From Melastoma dodecandrum (Eukaryota > Streptophyta > Magnoliopsida > Myrtales > Melastomataceae), in NCBI GenBank assembly GCA_029817715.1, contig JARUPY010000606.1, positions 7,936,001 to 8,000,000 on the forward strand: DNA of 64,000 bases. The letters are read 5' to 3'. The notes under the pieces were generated by a model that saw only the letters and a program-made list of their open reading frames with translations, ran no database searches and was not told where the DNA came from. The first letter of the stretch is position 1. Every line of letters begins with the position of its first letter. Shown one piece after another: positions 1 to 12,628 of the stretch. The position numbers and the translations under genes are program-made.

Positions 1-410
<410 letters not shown>

Positions 411-462
411 TCTCGATCAGGGCTCGGCGTCGGCGTCGGCGGCGGCGGGGGGAAGCTCAAAC

Positions 463-637
463 AAACCCTAGTAATGCCCAAGGCGCGAGGTCGAACTTTT
501 ACTCTCCCGCGAACTATGTGAAATGACCTTATTGCACCTTCCCCTGAATGCGGGGGATCCGATTTGGGCTAAATTGAAGTATGGGCTTGGATGATGGATC
601 ACCGGGAGGACCAACTGGGAGGGCCCATTGAGGCCCA
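463..637 (-). promoter_or_regulatory. RPL11 promoter: telo-box plus four site II elements
   Basis: A telo-box (AAACCCTAG, 463-471) lies just upstream of the RPL11 start. Site II elements TGGGCT/TGGGCC follow at 565-570, 582-587, 622-627 and 632-637. This telo-box plus site II pairing is the known signature of plant ribosomal-protein and proliferation-linked promoters. The motifs are seen directly; the activity is inferred. Confidence 0.6.
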
Positions 638-1243
638 TTAATGATTTCATAGTTCATTCCAACCAACTACTCATCTTGTGATATGGAAATGGGGGAGTCA
701 CCTTTGTTGTCGGCTAAAATGATTGATGTAGCAGAGCCTTATCCGCTGATTGAGTGAGAGGACCAAATGCAATTTTGGGCGGGTCCCTTTAGTGTCCGAA
801 CTTCTTAGAAAAAGTCATTACAAAGGATATTACATATGTATCTGGCATCACATGAATATGACGGAACCCACCCACCCCCAAAAAAAAAACATTCTCACTT
901 TTCTTGCTTCCATCTCATTTACAAAACCATAAGGAACACCACCTTTTCTCCCCCCCAAAACTCTTAACAGCAATAACAAGCAAATTTAAGCAGCCCAAGG
1001 CAAAGACCAGTAGTACATTTATACACTTACGCAGGATCATGACAAAAACCGCTGGTTTGCAGTACCGCATCCTCCAATGGCCGGCCCCGAAACAGGCTCT
1101 TGTTGATAAAGACATAAGAAAAGTGGGAGAAGCGCCCTATCCACAGAGGAGAGACAGCCGCTCAAACACCATTCCATTTGTAGAGTCCGACCACCACAAG
1201 AGAAAGCTATGCGAGTGGACTTCCCCGCTCGTATCGAGCACCT
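638..1243. other. intergenic, RPL11 promoter side to GSK3 kinase 3' end
   Basis: No coding potential that I can support. The right part is presumably the 3' UTR of the kinase gene ending at 1244. A poly-A/C stretch lies near 880-890. Confidence 0.5.
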
Positions 1244-4200
1244 TTACGATGCAACAACAGCCTGGGAGAAATTGAGCCCGCTTGATCTTTTCATGTGCTC
1301 TGGTATCAACCTCTGGATCAGCTCGGGCGGAGCGCCGCATATCTGTGAAGAAATAGGTGTAAAGTGGAATGATCCGAAAGATACAGGCATTTTGATGTGA
1401 AATGAAATATTGGGTCATGGCATTCCTCGTGTTTCATGAGAAAGGCAACTCTGGTGTTACGAGAAAGGATCAGTTCATGTTTGAGAAATTGTACATACTT
1501 CCTCAGTGAAGTTGAACAGAAGGAGCGGACGGACATTTGGAAGGCGCACATTAGGTGCACGAAGCTCATCAAAGAAAGGATGAGCGCAAGCTTCTAGCTG
1601 CAAAAGCAACCATTTGTCAGATAAACGAGGGTGAATGTCCAGATTGTTCGATCGTAGAAGATGGTGAAGAATGAAGACACATAATCTTCCTTTTGTTATG
1701 CTTAAACCATATGGTTTCCTCAAACAAACCACAAGATGGTTTCAACTCACGGCAGAGCAGCGGAGACTTGGGGCATACTGAAGCAGCCTTGAAGTAAGGT
1801 CTATGGCTTCGGGGGGCATTCTCTTGTGAAATATCTAACAAATTAATCATAAACCAAATCAGTTGATGAATAACATAAAGAAACCAGTTTACGTCATAGC
1901 GATTTTGTGCAACAAATAGTTACAAAATCGTCACTTGTCCCAGGGTGATGTGTGACCATCAACTCTAAAACACAAGAACCAATCACAGAAAAGCATACCT
2001 TGTGCCACGGATGAGCCTTGATTTGGGGAAATCTGAAGTTTGTATAATTAGGATTCATACAACGGACTTCCTCTCGAGTTGGAGTTCCAAGAACCTACAT
2101 GATAACTTATCATTACCAATTTGTCCCTGAAAATAAAAATATCCAATGATGAGTCACGGGGAAACAGACAAGAAGCTTTCACCTTGATAATCTCGACTAG
2201 TTGGTCCACGGCATTTTCCCCTGGAAACAATGGCTGCAAATCGAGCATCGAAGTAAGAGCGTTGCAAAGAAATATCTAAGGGTGAGGTCAAATTATGGAA
2301 ACGAGTCTCTTCAAGAAACATCAACCTGGCAAAGGAGAAGTTCGGCAAGGATGCAACCAGCAGACCATATGTCAATGGATGTTGTATACTCAGTTGCTTC
2401 GAACATAAGCTCTGGAGCCCGATAATAGCGCGAGCATATGTATGAAATGTTCGCTTCACCCCTGACCTGTACATGTACAAAGTGTCTCAGACAACAAAGA
2501 AGAAAAGTATGAACAACTAGAGTCAGCAATGTTTCATTTATCTATTGATTTGACAGAGCTACAAAGGCTTTTCCTATTCTGTGATGCGAAAGCGGGAATG
2601 GATGGCGTACCAGAACTTTTGCACTGCCGAAGTCACAAATCTTCACTTGGTGGGTTACAGGATTAACCTGCATAAATACATATGGTTATTGTCAGTGACA
2701 TGAAGCAGAATAATACATAAAACACAATTACATAGGGAAGAAATTTGAGGAAACACACCAAAATATTTTGGGGCTTCATGTCCCTGTGGCAAACACCAGG
2801 AACAGCATGGACATATGCCAGGCCTCGAAACATCTGTTGCCCAAGTAGGTGTATCAAACATCCAAACATATTAGACCAAAAGATAATATACAAGGGAATG
2901 GACAATGTTATACCTGATATGTATATAATTTAACATATAGAAGGGGCATCCTCTGATTCATACTCTTATAGTGCTCCAAAACTTGGGACAGGGTTTGAGG
3001 GACATATTCCATCACAATATTCGAGTAGATTTCGCCTCTAGAGCTGGTCGAGTAGAAGCAATGCCTCAGCGAAACAACATTAGGGTGATCCATCATGCTC
3101 ATCAGCTCAAGCTCACGATCTTTATATCGTCTGTCCTTGAGGACCTTCTTTATTGCAACAGTCTCTTGGGTTTCCAAGCACCTTGCCTGCCCAAACCAAA
3201 AACAGAGATGGGTCATAGAGACCGTTTGTTTCGAAGGGGCTCCTATCCATTAAGTTCACATACCTGGTAAACAACTCCAAATGCTCCGTTGCCAATAACA
3301 CGCTCGGCCATGTATGTAATGGTCTGCGATCATGTGACAGTGCACAGTATGAGAATAAAACAATATATTCCACGTGCAGGTAGGGACTCCATGACTCTAT
3401 CAAAGAAATAGCTGCTCAATGATCAGAGCATACTGACTTTCAATGGACAAATATTGGGAAAGGATGTCAGAGTCAGGGTTAAGAGAGAAACCTCAGGATT
3501 TCCTAGTTTTCTAAGGGCGATAATTCTTTCAATGAGTGAGTGGCTTCCTAAGCCGCGAATTTATAGTAGAAATAGCAACTTGCCTGCTTGGGTTCGCCAT
3601 TTTTCCCGCCTATGGTGGTTGAAATAACATGACCATCAGCAGCATTTTTATTTTCAAATGCAGCTACATCCTGGAAATCATTTAAATGAATCTTGTTACT
3701 GTTAAAACAGCAGAAATGCTTTCAAATCAAGACATCAAGAAAAAAGAGTTCTATTTGGTCATAATAGGAAAAGTGAGTCCCAACGGAAAGCATTTCAAAG
3801 ACCATAATGGGCATGAAAAGAAGCATACGGTACACTGTTGACTCGGCTCAGCAAATAGACACAACTAGTCAGCATCAAGTGGATCACATTGCCCGAGTGT
3901 GCAATTGGATTTGACAACGACATGAAGTGAAAGAACTAAGATATTAAATGCCTCCGAAATAAACAATCACTGCTTGACCCGGCTAAACAGGAGGAATATT
4001 ACTCTCAGTAATATATGCATGTCTACAACCACATAGAAGCAATATAGGATTGAATTGGAAAACTTTATGAAGGAAAATAATCCAGCCACAAATGATCAAA
4101 AGAATCAATCTAAGCCTTGTCCTACTGATGAGGAGTGACTACATGGACAAACAATCTAGGTTCCATAATTAGCAATACAATTCCTCATGGCAAGGAAGCG

Positions 4201-4603
4201 CCCTGAACAAAGCTGGGAGTCAAACGCCCGAATTTGTAAACCAAAAAGGTCGGTAGGGTCGATAACCGAGCAAAGCTGCAGGGACTTCCCCTAATCTCTT
4301 GCAAGGAACTTAGTCCTTCAGGTGGACTCGAATCGGGCAGAAATAGCCCAAATCTCAATTCGATCTTGACCAATTCTTTATGTTTTTCCTTTCCGATGTC
4401 AACAACTCATAAAACTTGATTTTCTCAAAACAACCGAGGAGCAGGAAGCTGGAACAGTAACCAATCTCAGAAATCCAGAGAACCAGTAACACCGGAGATC
4501 TGCCTCCTGCGCCCACCACACAATCGCCGCGAAAAGGTCGTACCTACATCACACTCACACGGACTACCTTGTCAGTCTCCATGGGATCATGCTGGGAGTC
4601 CAT
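1244..4603 (-). CDS. GSK3/SHAGGY-like protein kinase, BIN2-type
   Basis: Serine/threonine kinase of the plant GSK3 family, whose clade II members (BIN2) phosphorylate BZR transcription factors to repress brassinosteroid signalling. Twelve coding exons: 4568-4603, 3584-3670, 3264-3323, 2914-3186, 2759-2833, 2611-2667, 2326-2466, 2183-2233, 1999-2094, 1751-1834, 1499-1597 and 1244-1342, giving about 385 aa against 380 in BIN2. Visible motifs are the N-terminal [17 protein letters not shown] block, the Gly loop [11 protein letters not shown], the AIKK lysine, [14 protein letters not shown], the activation-loop [12 protein letters not shown] and the TREE motif in GTPTREEVR. Met replaces the usual Val/Leu in HRD-x-KPQN and Cys replaces Gly in LLLCQ; neither is catalytic. 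Intron 2 uses a GC donor. The exon 1 donor is ambiguous (AAG or four codons later), both in frame. The clade II call rests on the N-terminal block recalled from BIN2. Confidence 0.9.
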
Positions 4604-5123
4604 CTAAAAAGCCTCTCTCCGGGATCCGTGCTCCGGACGATCCCCTCTTCCTCAAGTAGTCCCAGGTAGGGTCAATCGGAACCGCGACTGCCTCCGGTCA
4701 CCGCGACGTCAGCGGCGGCGCCGCCATCCTCCCTCCCTCATCCGCACCTCGAAGTCCTCGACGACGACTTGCAGTTGCGCGAGAGAAATTGGAAAGAGGA
4801 GGAGAAAAACAGGGAGACAGACTCTGAGACGGAGGTTGGGAAGGGGAAGACCCAGAGCAGCAAGAGAGCGCGTAAACCCACGCGCGAAAAAAGACAAGAA
4901 GCTTGGGGCGGTAGGCGTTCGGGCTTTGGTTGTGTCGTCTTGTCGGCGAAGAGATTGTCCGACCGGTCCGGGCCGGGTCGGGTCGGATAATCGAATTGAC
5001 GAAAATACCCCTTTTGACACACTTCAAACATATTCCTCGGTACAGGAAATGAAACGACCGTAACTTTAAGAGACTACGACTTATTTCGTCGAGACATGAT
5101 TCGGTTTTTTGTTTTTGTTATTA
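4604..5123. other. kinase 5' UTR/promoter and peroxidase 3' flank
   Basis: About 520 bp between the kinase start codon and the peroxidase stop. The 4770-4980 part is purine-rich and GC-rich and probably holds the kinase 5' leader. Nothing else was recognised. Confidence 0.5.
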
Positions 5124-6277
<1,154 letters not shown>

Positions 6278-7314
6278 TTCAGTAGCGTTGGGCTGTATCT
6301 AAGCTTCGCTATCCGATATTGGAATGTTTGGGCTGGTCGAGCTTGCATGTTCAATTCAGATGGAGTATGTATATATAATGTATGTACGGAAGACAAAAGG
6401 TGAGGTTCGGGATTCAACAAATGCCGCCGTACGCGTTTACATGTTTCATATTTGATCTTCGTACTCGGATGGCCTTTTTACGTGACCAAATATTATATAA
6501 AATAAATAAATAAAGTCAGAGGTGTGCGGACTTCGGCTAATATTTTGCATGATTTTGGAGGCTACGACAGATTGACATACGACGACGACATGTGAACAAA
6601 TGTAGTAAGAAGAAGACTTGCTTTTGCCACGCCTAGCTGTTTCCGTGATCAATGTTTTTGGACACGGGTTTGGGGAAGAGTCGATGCGATTGGTTCGCGA
6701 TTATCGTCGGAATTACATCACTGACGTAGTTTAAGGCGCCGGAGAGGTCGCCGACTCCACCGGAGCGCGGCCACAGACGGGAACCGAGACCTCGTGGCAT
6801 GCATTAAAGTCCACAGAGATCGTGACATGTTTAATGAAGTCGGCAAGCATATTGGAAGGTTAGTGACTCGGTCGCATGAGATAAGAACGAGTAAAATGTT
6901 GATAGAGAGAAGAAATGGATTAGTTGAGAGCTTTTAATGAACAAATGACTTTCCTTTCTCAACAATTCTGGATAGTTTACTCAGTCAACTTGCCATGCTA
7001 GATTGGGATTCATAAATTACTACAAAGATTTGAATTGGAAATGATTGACAGACAAGCTTTAGACTATTGACAGACAAGCTTTAGACTTTTGCTATCTGAA
7101 GACAAGGGCAGTTTTAAATCATGTCCCTACTTTTGTCCACAGTCTTGCAAGAAAATGCAGTTCTTGCCCCGAAAATGCTAATAAATCTTTTCACCTCCTC
7201 GACATTTTATGATCCTCTGCCCCCTACCCCAAGATTTCCATCACAGTCGCAATAATTCCAATAGATAGTTAGACAACTAAGCAAATGTGGCCGCTACTTA
7301 CCTGGTGACACCAG
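6278..7314. other. peroxidase promoter and intergenic sequence
   Basis: A TATA-rich stretch (around 6368-6380, on the minus strand) sits about 90-100 bp before the peroxidase start and is a plausible core promoter. A short direct duplication (GACAGACAAGCTTTAGACT) occurs at about 7047-7088. No gene seen in the rest. Confidence 0.45.
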
Positions 7315-9694
7315 CTAATGTTGGAATGCTTGATTTCCATGCCAGTCTATTTCCGGCGACTTGGGAGATTGTTGACCATGGAAATCGCCTGCTGTAGTAG
7401 ATCTTTGATTCTTTACCAATGGGACTAGTGACTGCACCACGTCGGCCATTAAGGGTCGGTAATCCGCTTCTGGTTGTACGCACATTGCAGCGATGGCGGC
7501 TACCTGAACTACTTCCTTCAGCGAATATTGACCCTCCAAAGCCGGATCCATAATTAGAGTTACTTTTTCTCGATCCGTCAGATGCTGCAATGCCTGCTCA
7601 AAACAGCGGCAAAAAAATGTGATGAAGATCTCCATTTTCTCAGAAACCATGCAATTCATTCCATCAACAAGATTAGGAAAACGAGATGCCTCTAGGGATT
7701 GCATACCCAAGAAACAAGCACTTGTTCCCCAGGAGGTCTTTTCATATCCACTGGGACTCTGCCAGTGAGCAACTCCAATAGCACAACCCCATAACTGTAT
7801 ACATCTGACTTCGGAGTCAGGTGCCCAGTCAGTGCATACCTGGAAAGAAGAAAAAAATATCCAATACCCCAGTTCATATAGAAATTGAGTTAGGAGTTAT
7901 CCACCAAACGAATGATTTTCCAGCCAGCTCTTGTTTAGAAGCACAATTAGCTATAAATACTGATAACTCAGATAACTCAGACATGGATAGAGATGGGACA
8001 TACTCAGGGGCAACATAACCTTGTGTTCCTAAAACTCTGGTTGAAACATGGCCTCCCACTTTCTCCGGTCCAAGCTTGGCCAATCCAAAGTCGGACACTT
8101 TGGCATGAAAGCTTTGGTCCAACAGGATATTGCTACTTTTGAAATCCCTGTGTATCACAGGAGGGCTAACTTGCTCGTGGAGGTACTCAAGACCTCTAGC
8201 AGCCTCTAACGCTATTCTCAACCGAGTTTTCCAATCCAAGCTCACATAGACAGATTTTACGCCTGCATATGTCGATTCACAAATTAAAATCCACAGAGAG
8301 AAAAAGAACAAAAACAGAAATCCAGTCATTGCCGAGCCTCAGTTACTTATCAGAGAAGCTGGTAAAAGAGAATAAGTTTAGAATTAGATAAATTCAGGCA
8401 ACTGCCTTTTGAATGAAACTAAATTCAGTGCCTTTCATATCCATTTTTGCAATGTAAGTCTCACCTACTGTGTACATGATTCAAAACTAAAATGAACTAG
8501 TAAAAAAGTCTCAGAGATAAATACAACTTCTACTGCCATGTACTTTTATTTTCCAGGGACCAACATGCTTAGTTAATACCAACGATGCCTTCACGGGGTT
8601 CGACTTCAATAAGTTAGTGCAAGGTACGTTAGCAAAATCATTTCCACCGTAATGATATACTGAAGGCTATATGAACTATGGCAACATAGTTGTGGCTTAT
8701 CAAAGGTTTATCTGAAAATTTAAGCTGCTGTAAGTGTCTTTCAGTTTCATGGTTAATCTTAAACTGTTTAAACAAACAGTTTCACGTACCAGGGCATTCC
8801 TACATTCTATTCCATCTGAAGTAAAGGAAAAGGTAGACAATTACCACGAGGAGGGTATAGGTGCTCCTGGAGCCCACCATTTGCCATGAACTCGTACACT
8901 AGCAACTTGCGGCTACTTTCGGAACAATATCCGAGCAAGGAGAGCAGATAAGGGGAATGCAACCTGCTAAGCAACTCGACCTATGAGAACAAAAATGAAT
9001 ATTAAACACAACTCGCAAGACTCCCAAAACATGGCAAAATGATAAAAGGCATGGAGACACGAGGAGACGAAAAATAGACCAACCCAGAGACGAACCTCGA
9101 CTTTAAACTCCTCTTCCCCTTGCTTCCCTGCCTGATCCATCGACTTAACGGCGACCTTCCTGCCATCACTAAGAACGCCCCTATACACCGAACCAAATGC
9201 GCCTTGCCCAACGATATTGGATTTGCTAAATCCGCCAGTCGCCGAATGTAGTTGCTTGTAGGTAAAAACATGCAAGCCCTTATCAGAGGCAACCTGAACA
9301 CCAGCGGGGGCACCGATTTCTTCTCCTTCAACTCCTGGAAAACGGTGGAGTGCAAATGCATCAAAAAACCCATTTTCCATTACATCGCACAAGAAGGGAC
9401 CACGACGAGAACAATCACTTCACACTCACCCCCACCTAAATATCAAATGCAACATCAAACTCTCCCAGGCGACACGCTGCAGCTCGAGAAAAACATCCAG
9501 GAGAAAGGAGATACTAAATACAACGTAAGAATCAGACCTTTAGTGGGGAGGGGGAAGCGGTTGGAGGCCTTCCGGCGGAGGTAGCAGTAGTAGCTGGCAG
9601 CGGCGAGGACGGAGGCGGAAGCGAGGGAGGCGAGCACGACGACGATGGCGAGGACGGCGTGCTCTACCCTGACGTAAGCGTCGTCATCCTCCAT
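7315..9694 (-). CDS. membrane-anchored receptor-like kinase (At3g58690-type)
   Basis: Predicted serine/threonine kinase with a short exterior, one transmembrane segment and a cytoplasmic kinase domain. Six exons, 9538-9694, 9096-9334, 8845-8980, 8004-8262, 7707-7839 and 7315-7593, splice in frame to 400 aa. Residues 12-34 ([20 protein letters not shown]) are the membrane span, followed by [10 protein letters not shown]. The kinase starts near [14 protein letters not shown]. Visible motifs are [18 protein letters not shown] (catalytic Lys), [19 protein letters not shown], the [10 protein letters not shown] activation segment and [17 protein letters not shown]. The C-terminal tail after [16 protein letters not shown] is short. 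The layout matches the Arabidopsis At3g58690 group, which lacks a real ectodomain. Substrate and ligand are unknown. Catalytic residues are intact. Confidence 0.88.
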
Positions 9695-10225
9695 GGCTTC
9701 CCAAACCCTAACGATTAGAGAGAATGAGGTCGGAAGAAGAGGAAGACGATCTCTGCTGTGCTTCGGCCTGTTTGACTACTACGTGTGAGCGAGTAAATAG
9801 GGAGTGAGTTGTTGGGAAGTTGGAAGTACGGTCACTTGCTTTAGACAGATAAAACGCCACCGTTTTATGTCGTCGTTATTCTTGTCCTCTTGCAGGCGCG
9901 GCAATTTGATTTGCCTTCCATTTCGTCCTTCCCCTGCAACGGCTATCGACTTGTTTTTCGCATTTAATCGGACCAAATAGGCCACACCATCAGAAATAGT
10001 AAATTACGACAACGGGTGGAAAGATGGTTCCTTATTCTAGTTATATATATGCAAACAGCAGATTCAACCAACAAGACTGCAACACAGCTCCTAAAAGCCA
10101 CATAGAGGATGGATTACTCGAGAAGCTCGGACAGACATTTGAAACAACTAGAAACACCTTCAGGACAAGACATCGCATCATCGTCATCGTCAGAGAGGCA
10201 GGCACCCTTGTTCGATCCAAATGAT
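9695..10225. other. receptor-like kinase promoter and MBF1 3' flank
   Basis: No gene recognised. The right part (about 10030-10225) is expected to be MBF1 3' UTR. Confidence 0.45.
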
Positions 10226-11644
10226 TCACTTCTTCCCGCGCAGTTTTACCCCCAGAGCCCTCTCCAGCTTGATGATGACCTGTTGATTCGGTATGGCTTT
10301 TCCGGATTCGTACTCCTGAATGATCTGGGGCTTCTCATTGATCAACTGCATATCATGATGCCATAGGTTTTGAAGATGATATACGACTAGGTGATAAAAA
10401 CAGGTGTTTAGGAGGCTGTTGAAGAGATGGGAGTCATGTTAAACCTGTGCTAACTGAGCCTGGGTGAGTTTTTTATCCATCCTAGCTTGCATTATATTCT
10501 TCTTCAGCTCAGTGGGGACCCGCTCATCTATAACACGGCACAAGAATGAACATATGTAGGGACGAGTAATAACATATCTTTCAAGAGTATGAAGATTTCA
10601 GCATCTCATAAGTCATTCAAGTTACAAATGATATAGCCGATAAACTATTCTGCACTTCATCTTTCTTACCAACAGGCAACAAGAATTCTGCAGTAATCAT
10701 GCCCATGTCCAACAATGTATGCAACTACTGTCCAGACGGAAAATCAATGAAAATTTTCATGTGCCAGAAAAGAGGTCAGATCACCCCTCATGCATTTTCA
10801 AGAAGACACCTCCTCAGGGTATCACTGGAAAGCCACCGCCACCGCCACCATTATTTTCTCAAGTGTAATATCAACCATCAGAGAAGCTTAACTTTACATG
10901 GTATAAAAAAATAAAACAGAAAATCTAAAAAGATGCCCGTATGTGAAGTTAAGGGTTTTTAGCACCACTTGCGATAAACTGAATGTGTCATAGTTTCCAA
11001 CATTAGGGAAAAAGACAAAGAATTTTTATGTTACCATAAAAATGGGAAGAAAGAAAGACGATGCTTATTCATCTGTATCATAAACAAAAGGCAAACACGA
11101 GCTTTCATCATTAACTCACGCCTAAGCAATTCTGAAAACAAATAAAACCATAAACATGGAAGATACGAACAGGAGTTGTAGAGGAACAAACAGCAAATAC
11201 TCACGGGCAAGGTTTTCAGTGTCATCATCTAGCTTCTTCGTATTCAGAGAGGTGCCGCTGGAAGCTGCCTTATTTGTTCCCGCATTATCTGCGACAAAGC
11301 AACTCAACAGTCGGTTTCAATCCAACAAAGACAACCTGAACGCCAATCAGATTCAAAATCCACCGCAAACAATTTAAAACACGAGACTATAATCGAAGGA
11401 GACGAAGAACAAGATGACGGATCCCAAAAAATAACCAACAACAAATCGAATCTAGAAAAATGAAGGAGGAATATGAGAAAGGGAAGGAGGAGGAATCCTG
11501 ACATTTCTTGACGGTTTCGATGTCGGCGCCGGCGCGACGGGCTGCGTTGACGGCCTTCTCGTCCTTCTTGGCGGCGGCGTTGGGAGCCTTCTTGCGGATA
11601 ACAACCGGTTCCCAGTCCTGAGAGAGGGGTCCGATTCCTGCCAT
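10226..11644 (-). CDS. MBF1B: multiprotein-bridging factor 1 (MBF1a/b type)
   Basis: Transcriptional coactivator bridging TBP and sequence-specific factors. Four exons, 11503-11644, 11205-11288, 10445-10527 and 10226-10345, give exactly 142 aa, the length of Arabidopsis MBF1a/b. The product starts [19 protein letters not shown], passes through [47 protein letters not shown] and [12 protein letters not shown], and ends [13 protein letters not shown]. Residues from about 65 on form the MBF1 N-terminal domain boundary and the Cro/C1-type helix-turn-helix. It is the constitutive a/b type rather than the stress-type MBF1c, judged by length and the N-terminal sequence. All splice junctions are canonical and in phase. 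The a versus b assignment is not resolved. Confidence 0.94.
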
Positions 11645-11692
11645 CAAGGTTATTCCCTCAAGCAACCAACAACCTCCGTCTCTTGATCTAGA

Positions 11693-11842
11693 TTAGGGTT
11701 CTCTGTTCTACTCTCGAGGGGAGAAAAAAAAGACGATGTCCCGCTAGTTAGAATTCCGTACACTTCTTCAGGGGAGCCGGACGCGGCGGTCCGGGGTTTA
11801 GAAGGTCCAGTGGGCCCAAATGGCCCACCAATGAATGGCCCA
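11693..11842 (-). promoter_or_regulatory. MBF1 promoter: telo-box and site II cluster
   Basis: A telo-box (TTAGGGTT, 11693-11700, so AACCCTAA on the coding strand) sits about 50 bp before the MBF1 start codon. TGGGCC elements follow at 11811-11818, 11822-11827 and near 11837. This is the usual arrangement for plant translation-linked promoters. Confidence 0.55.
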
Positions 11843-11985
11843 AGCCCACAAAGATTGCGAAATTTTGAAAACGCGTACTGCTTTCATTTATTCATCGTCC
11901 AGTTTATTTTTTTGTTCTATAATTACAGCTCACTCCATATTTATATGAACATATATGAAATTTGCACATGTGTGCATACAATTCT

Positions 11986-12450
11986 TTATCTACCGCACTT
12001 ATCTTCCAAGTTTAAAACCCAGTTTATTCGATATTTTTTCAGATATTTCTTCCTTGATAGAATTCGCATCGTTATCGCGACCGCTGTTTGAACCGTTGTT
12101 GTCCCCGCTCCCTCCATTATCGCTCCGTTCGCACCGTTGCCATTTCCGTTCCCACCTTTGCTTCCCAAGGTCTTGCTAACATTATTTACCTCGTTTTCGA
12201 TTTTGCCTTCTTCACGGTGTATGCTCCGAGCACATTTGATAATAGAAAGGAGTTCACGCCACCAATTCCTGCCATGCCCGCCTCTACCTCCGCCTCTTGT
12301 CGCGGGCTTCGCCTTGCCCTTCCCAATATCACTCCCGAAGAATAAAATCATGGACAACACTACAGCAGACGCAACAAGGATTCCTCCCACTGCCGCTGGC
12401 GGAAGACCCGGGTTATAGCCATTGATAAAATAAACCGACAACCGCGCCAT
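11986..12450 (-). CDS. small single-span membrane protein, MARLSV family member 1
   Basis: Single-exon gene for 154 aa, not recognised from any characterised family. It starts MARLSVYFINGY and has a hydrophobic span at about residues 19-39 (AAVGGILVASAVVLSMILFF). A Lys/Gly/Arg-rich juxtamembrane part (KGKAKPATRGGGRGGHGRNW) follows, then a Gly/Asn-rich stretch (GGNGNGNGANGA). The N-terminal ~45 residues match four other genes in this window (16775, 18413, 25372, 26661), all on the minus strand, so this is the most diverged member of a local family. The C-terminal 40 residues (ILSRKKYLKKYR...) are basic and unlike the others; the reading frame may have run into former non-coding sequence. The positive-inside rule suggests the tail faces the cytosol. 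Expression is unproven. Confidence 0.6.
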   Translation of the reverse strand: MARLSVYFINGYNPGLPPAAVGGILVASAVVLSMILFFGSDIGKGKAKPATRGGGRGGHGRNWWRELLSIIKCARSIHREEGKIENEVNNVSKTLGSKGGNGNGNGANGAIMEGAGTTTVQTAVAITMRILSRKKYLKKYRINWVLNLEDKCGR

Positions 12451-12628
12451 GACGAGTGACCCAGGATGCCTCTCTTTCCTTAGTTTTGTTTGATCCCATG
12501 TCTCGACATTGATTTATACAAAAATTAAGCAAGTGCGGGAAAAACATACGTAATTCCCAAACAAAACTAATCTCAACTCGATGTTCCTGCGATTGACCTG
12601 ACTCGATCTTCGACAGTGGTTTTCACTA

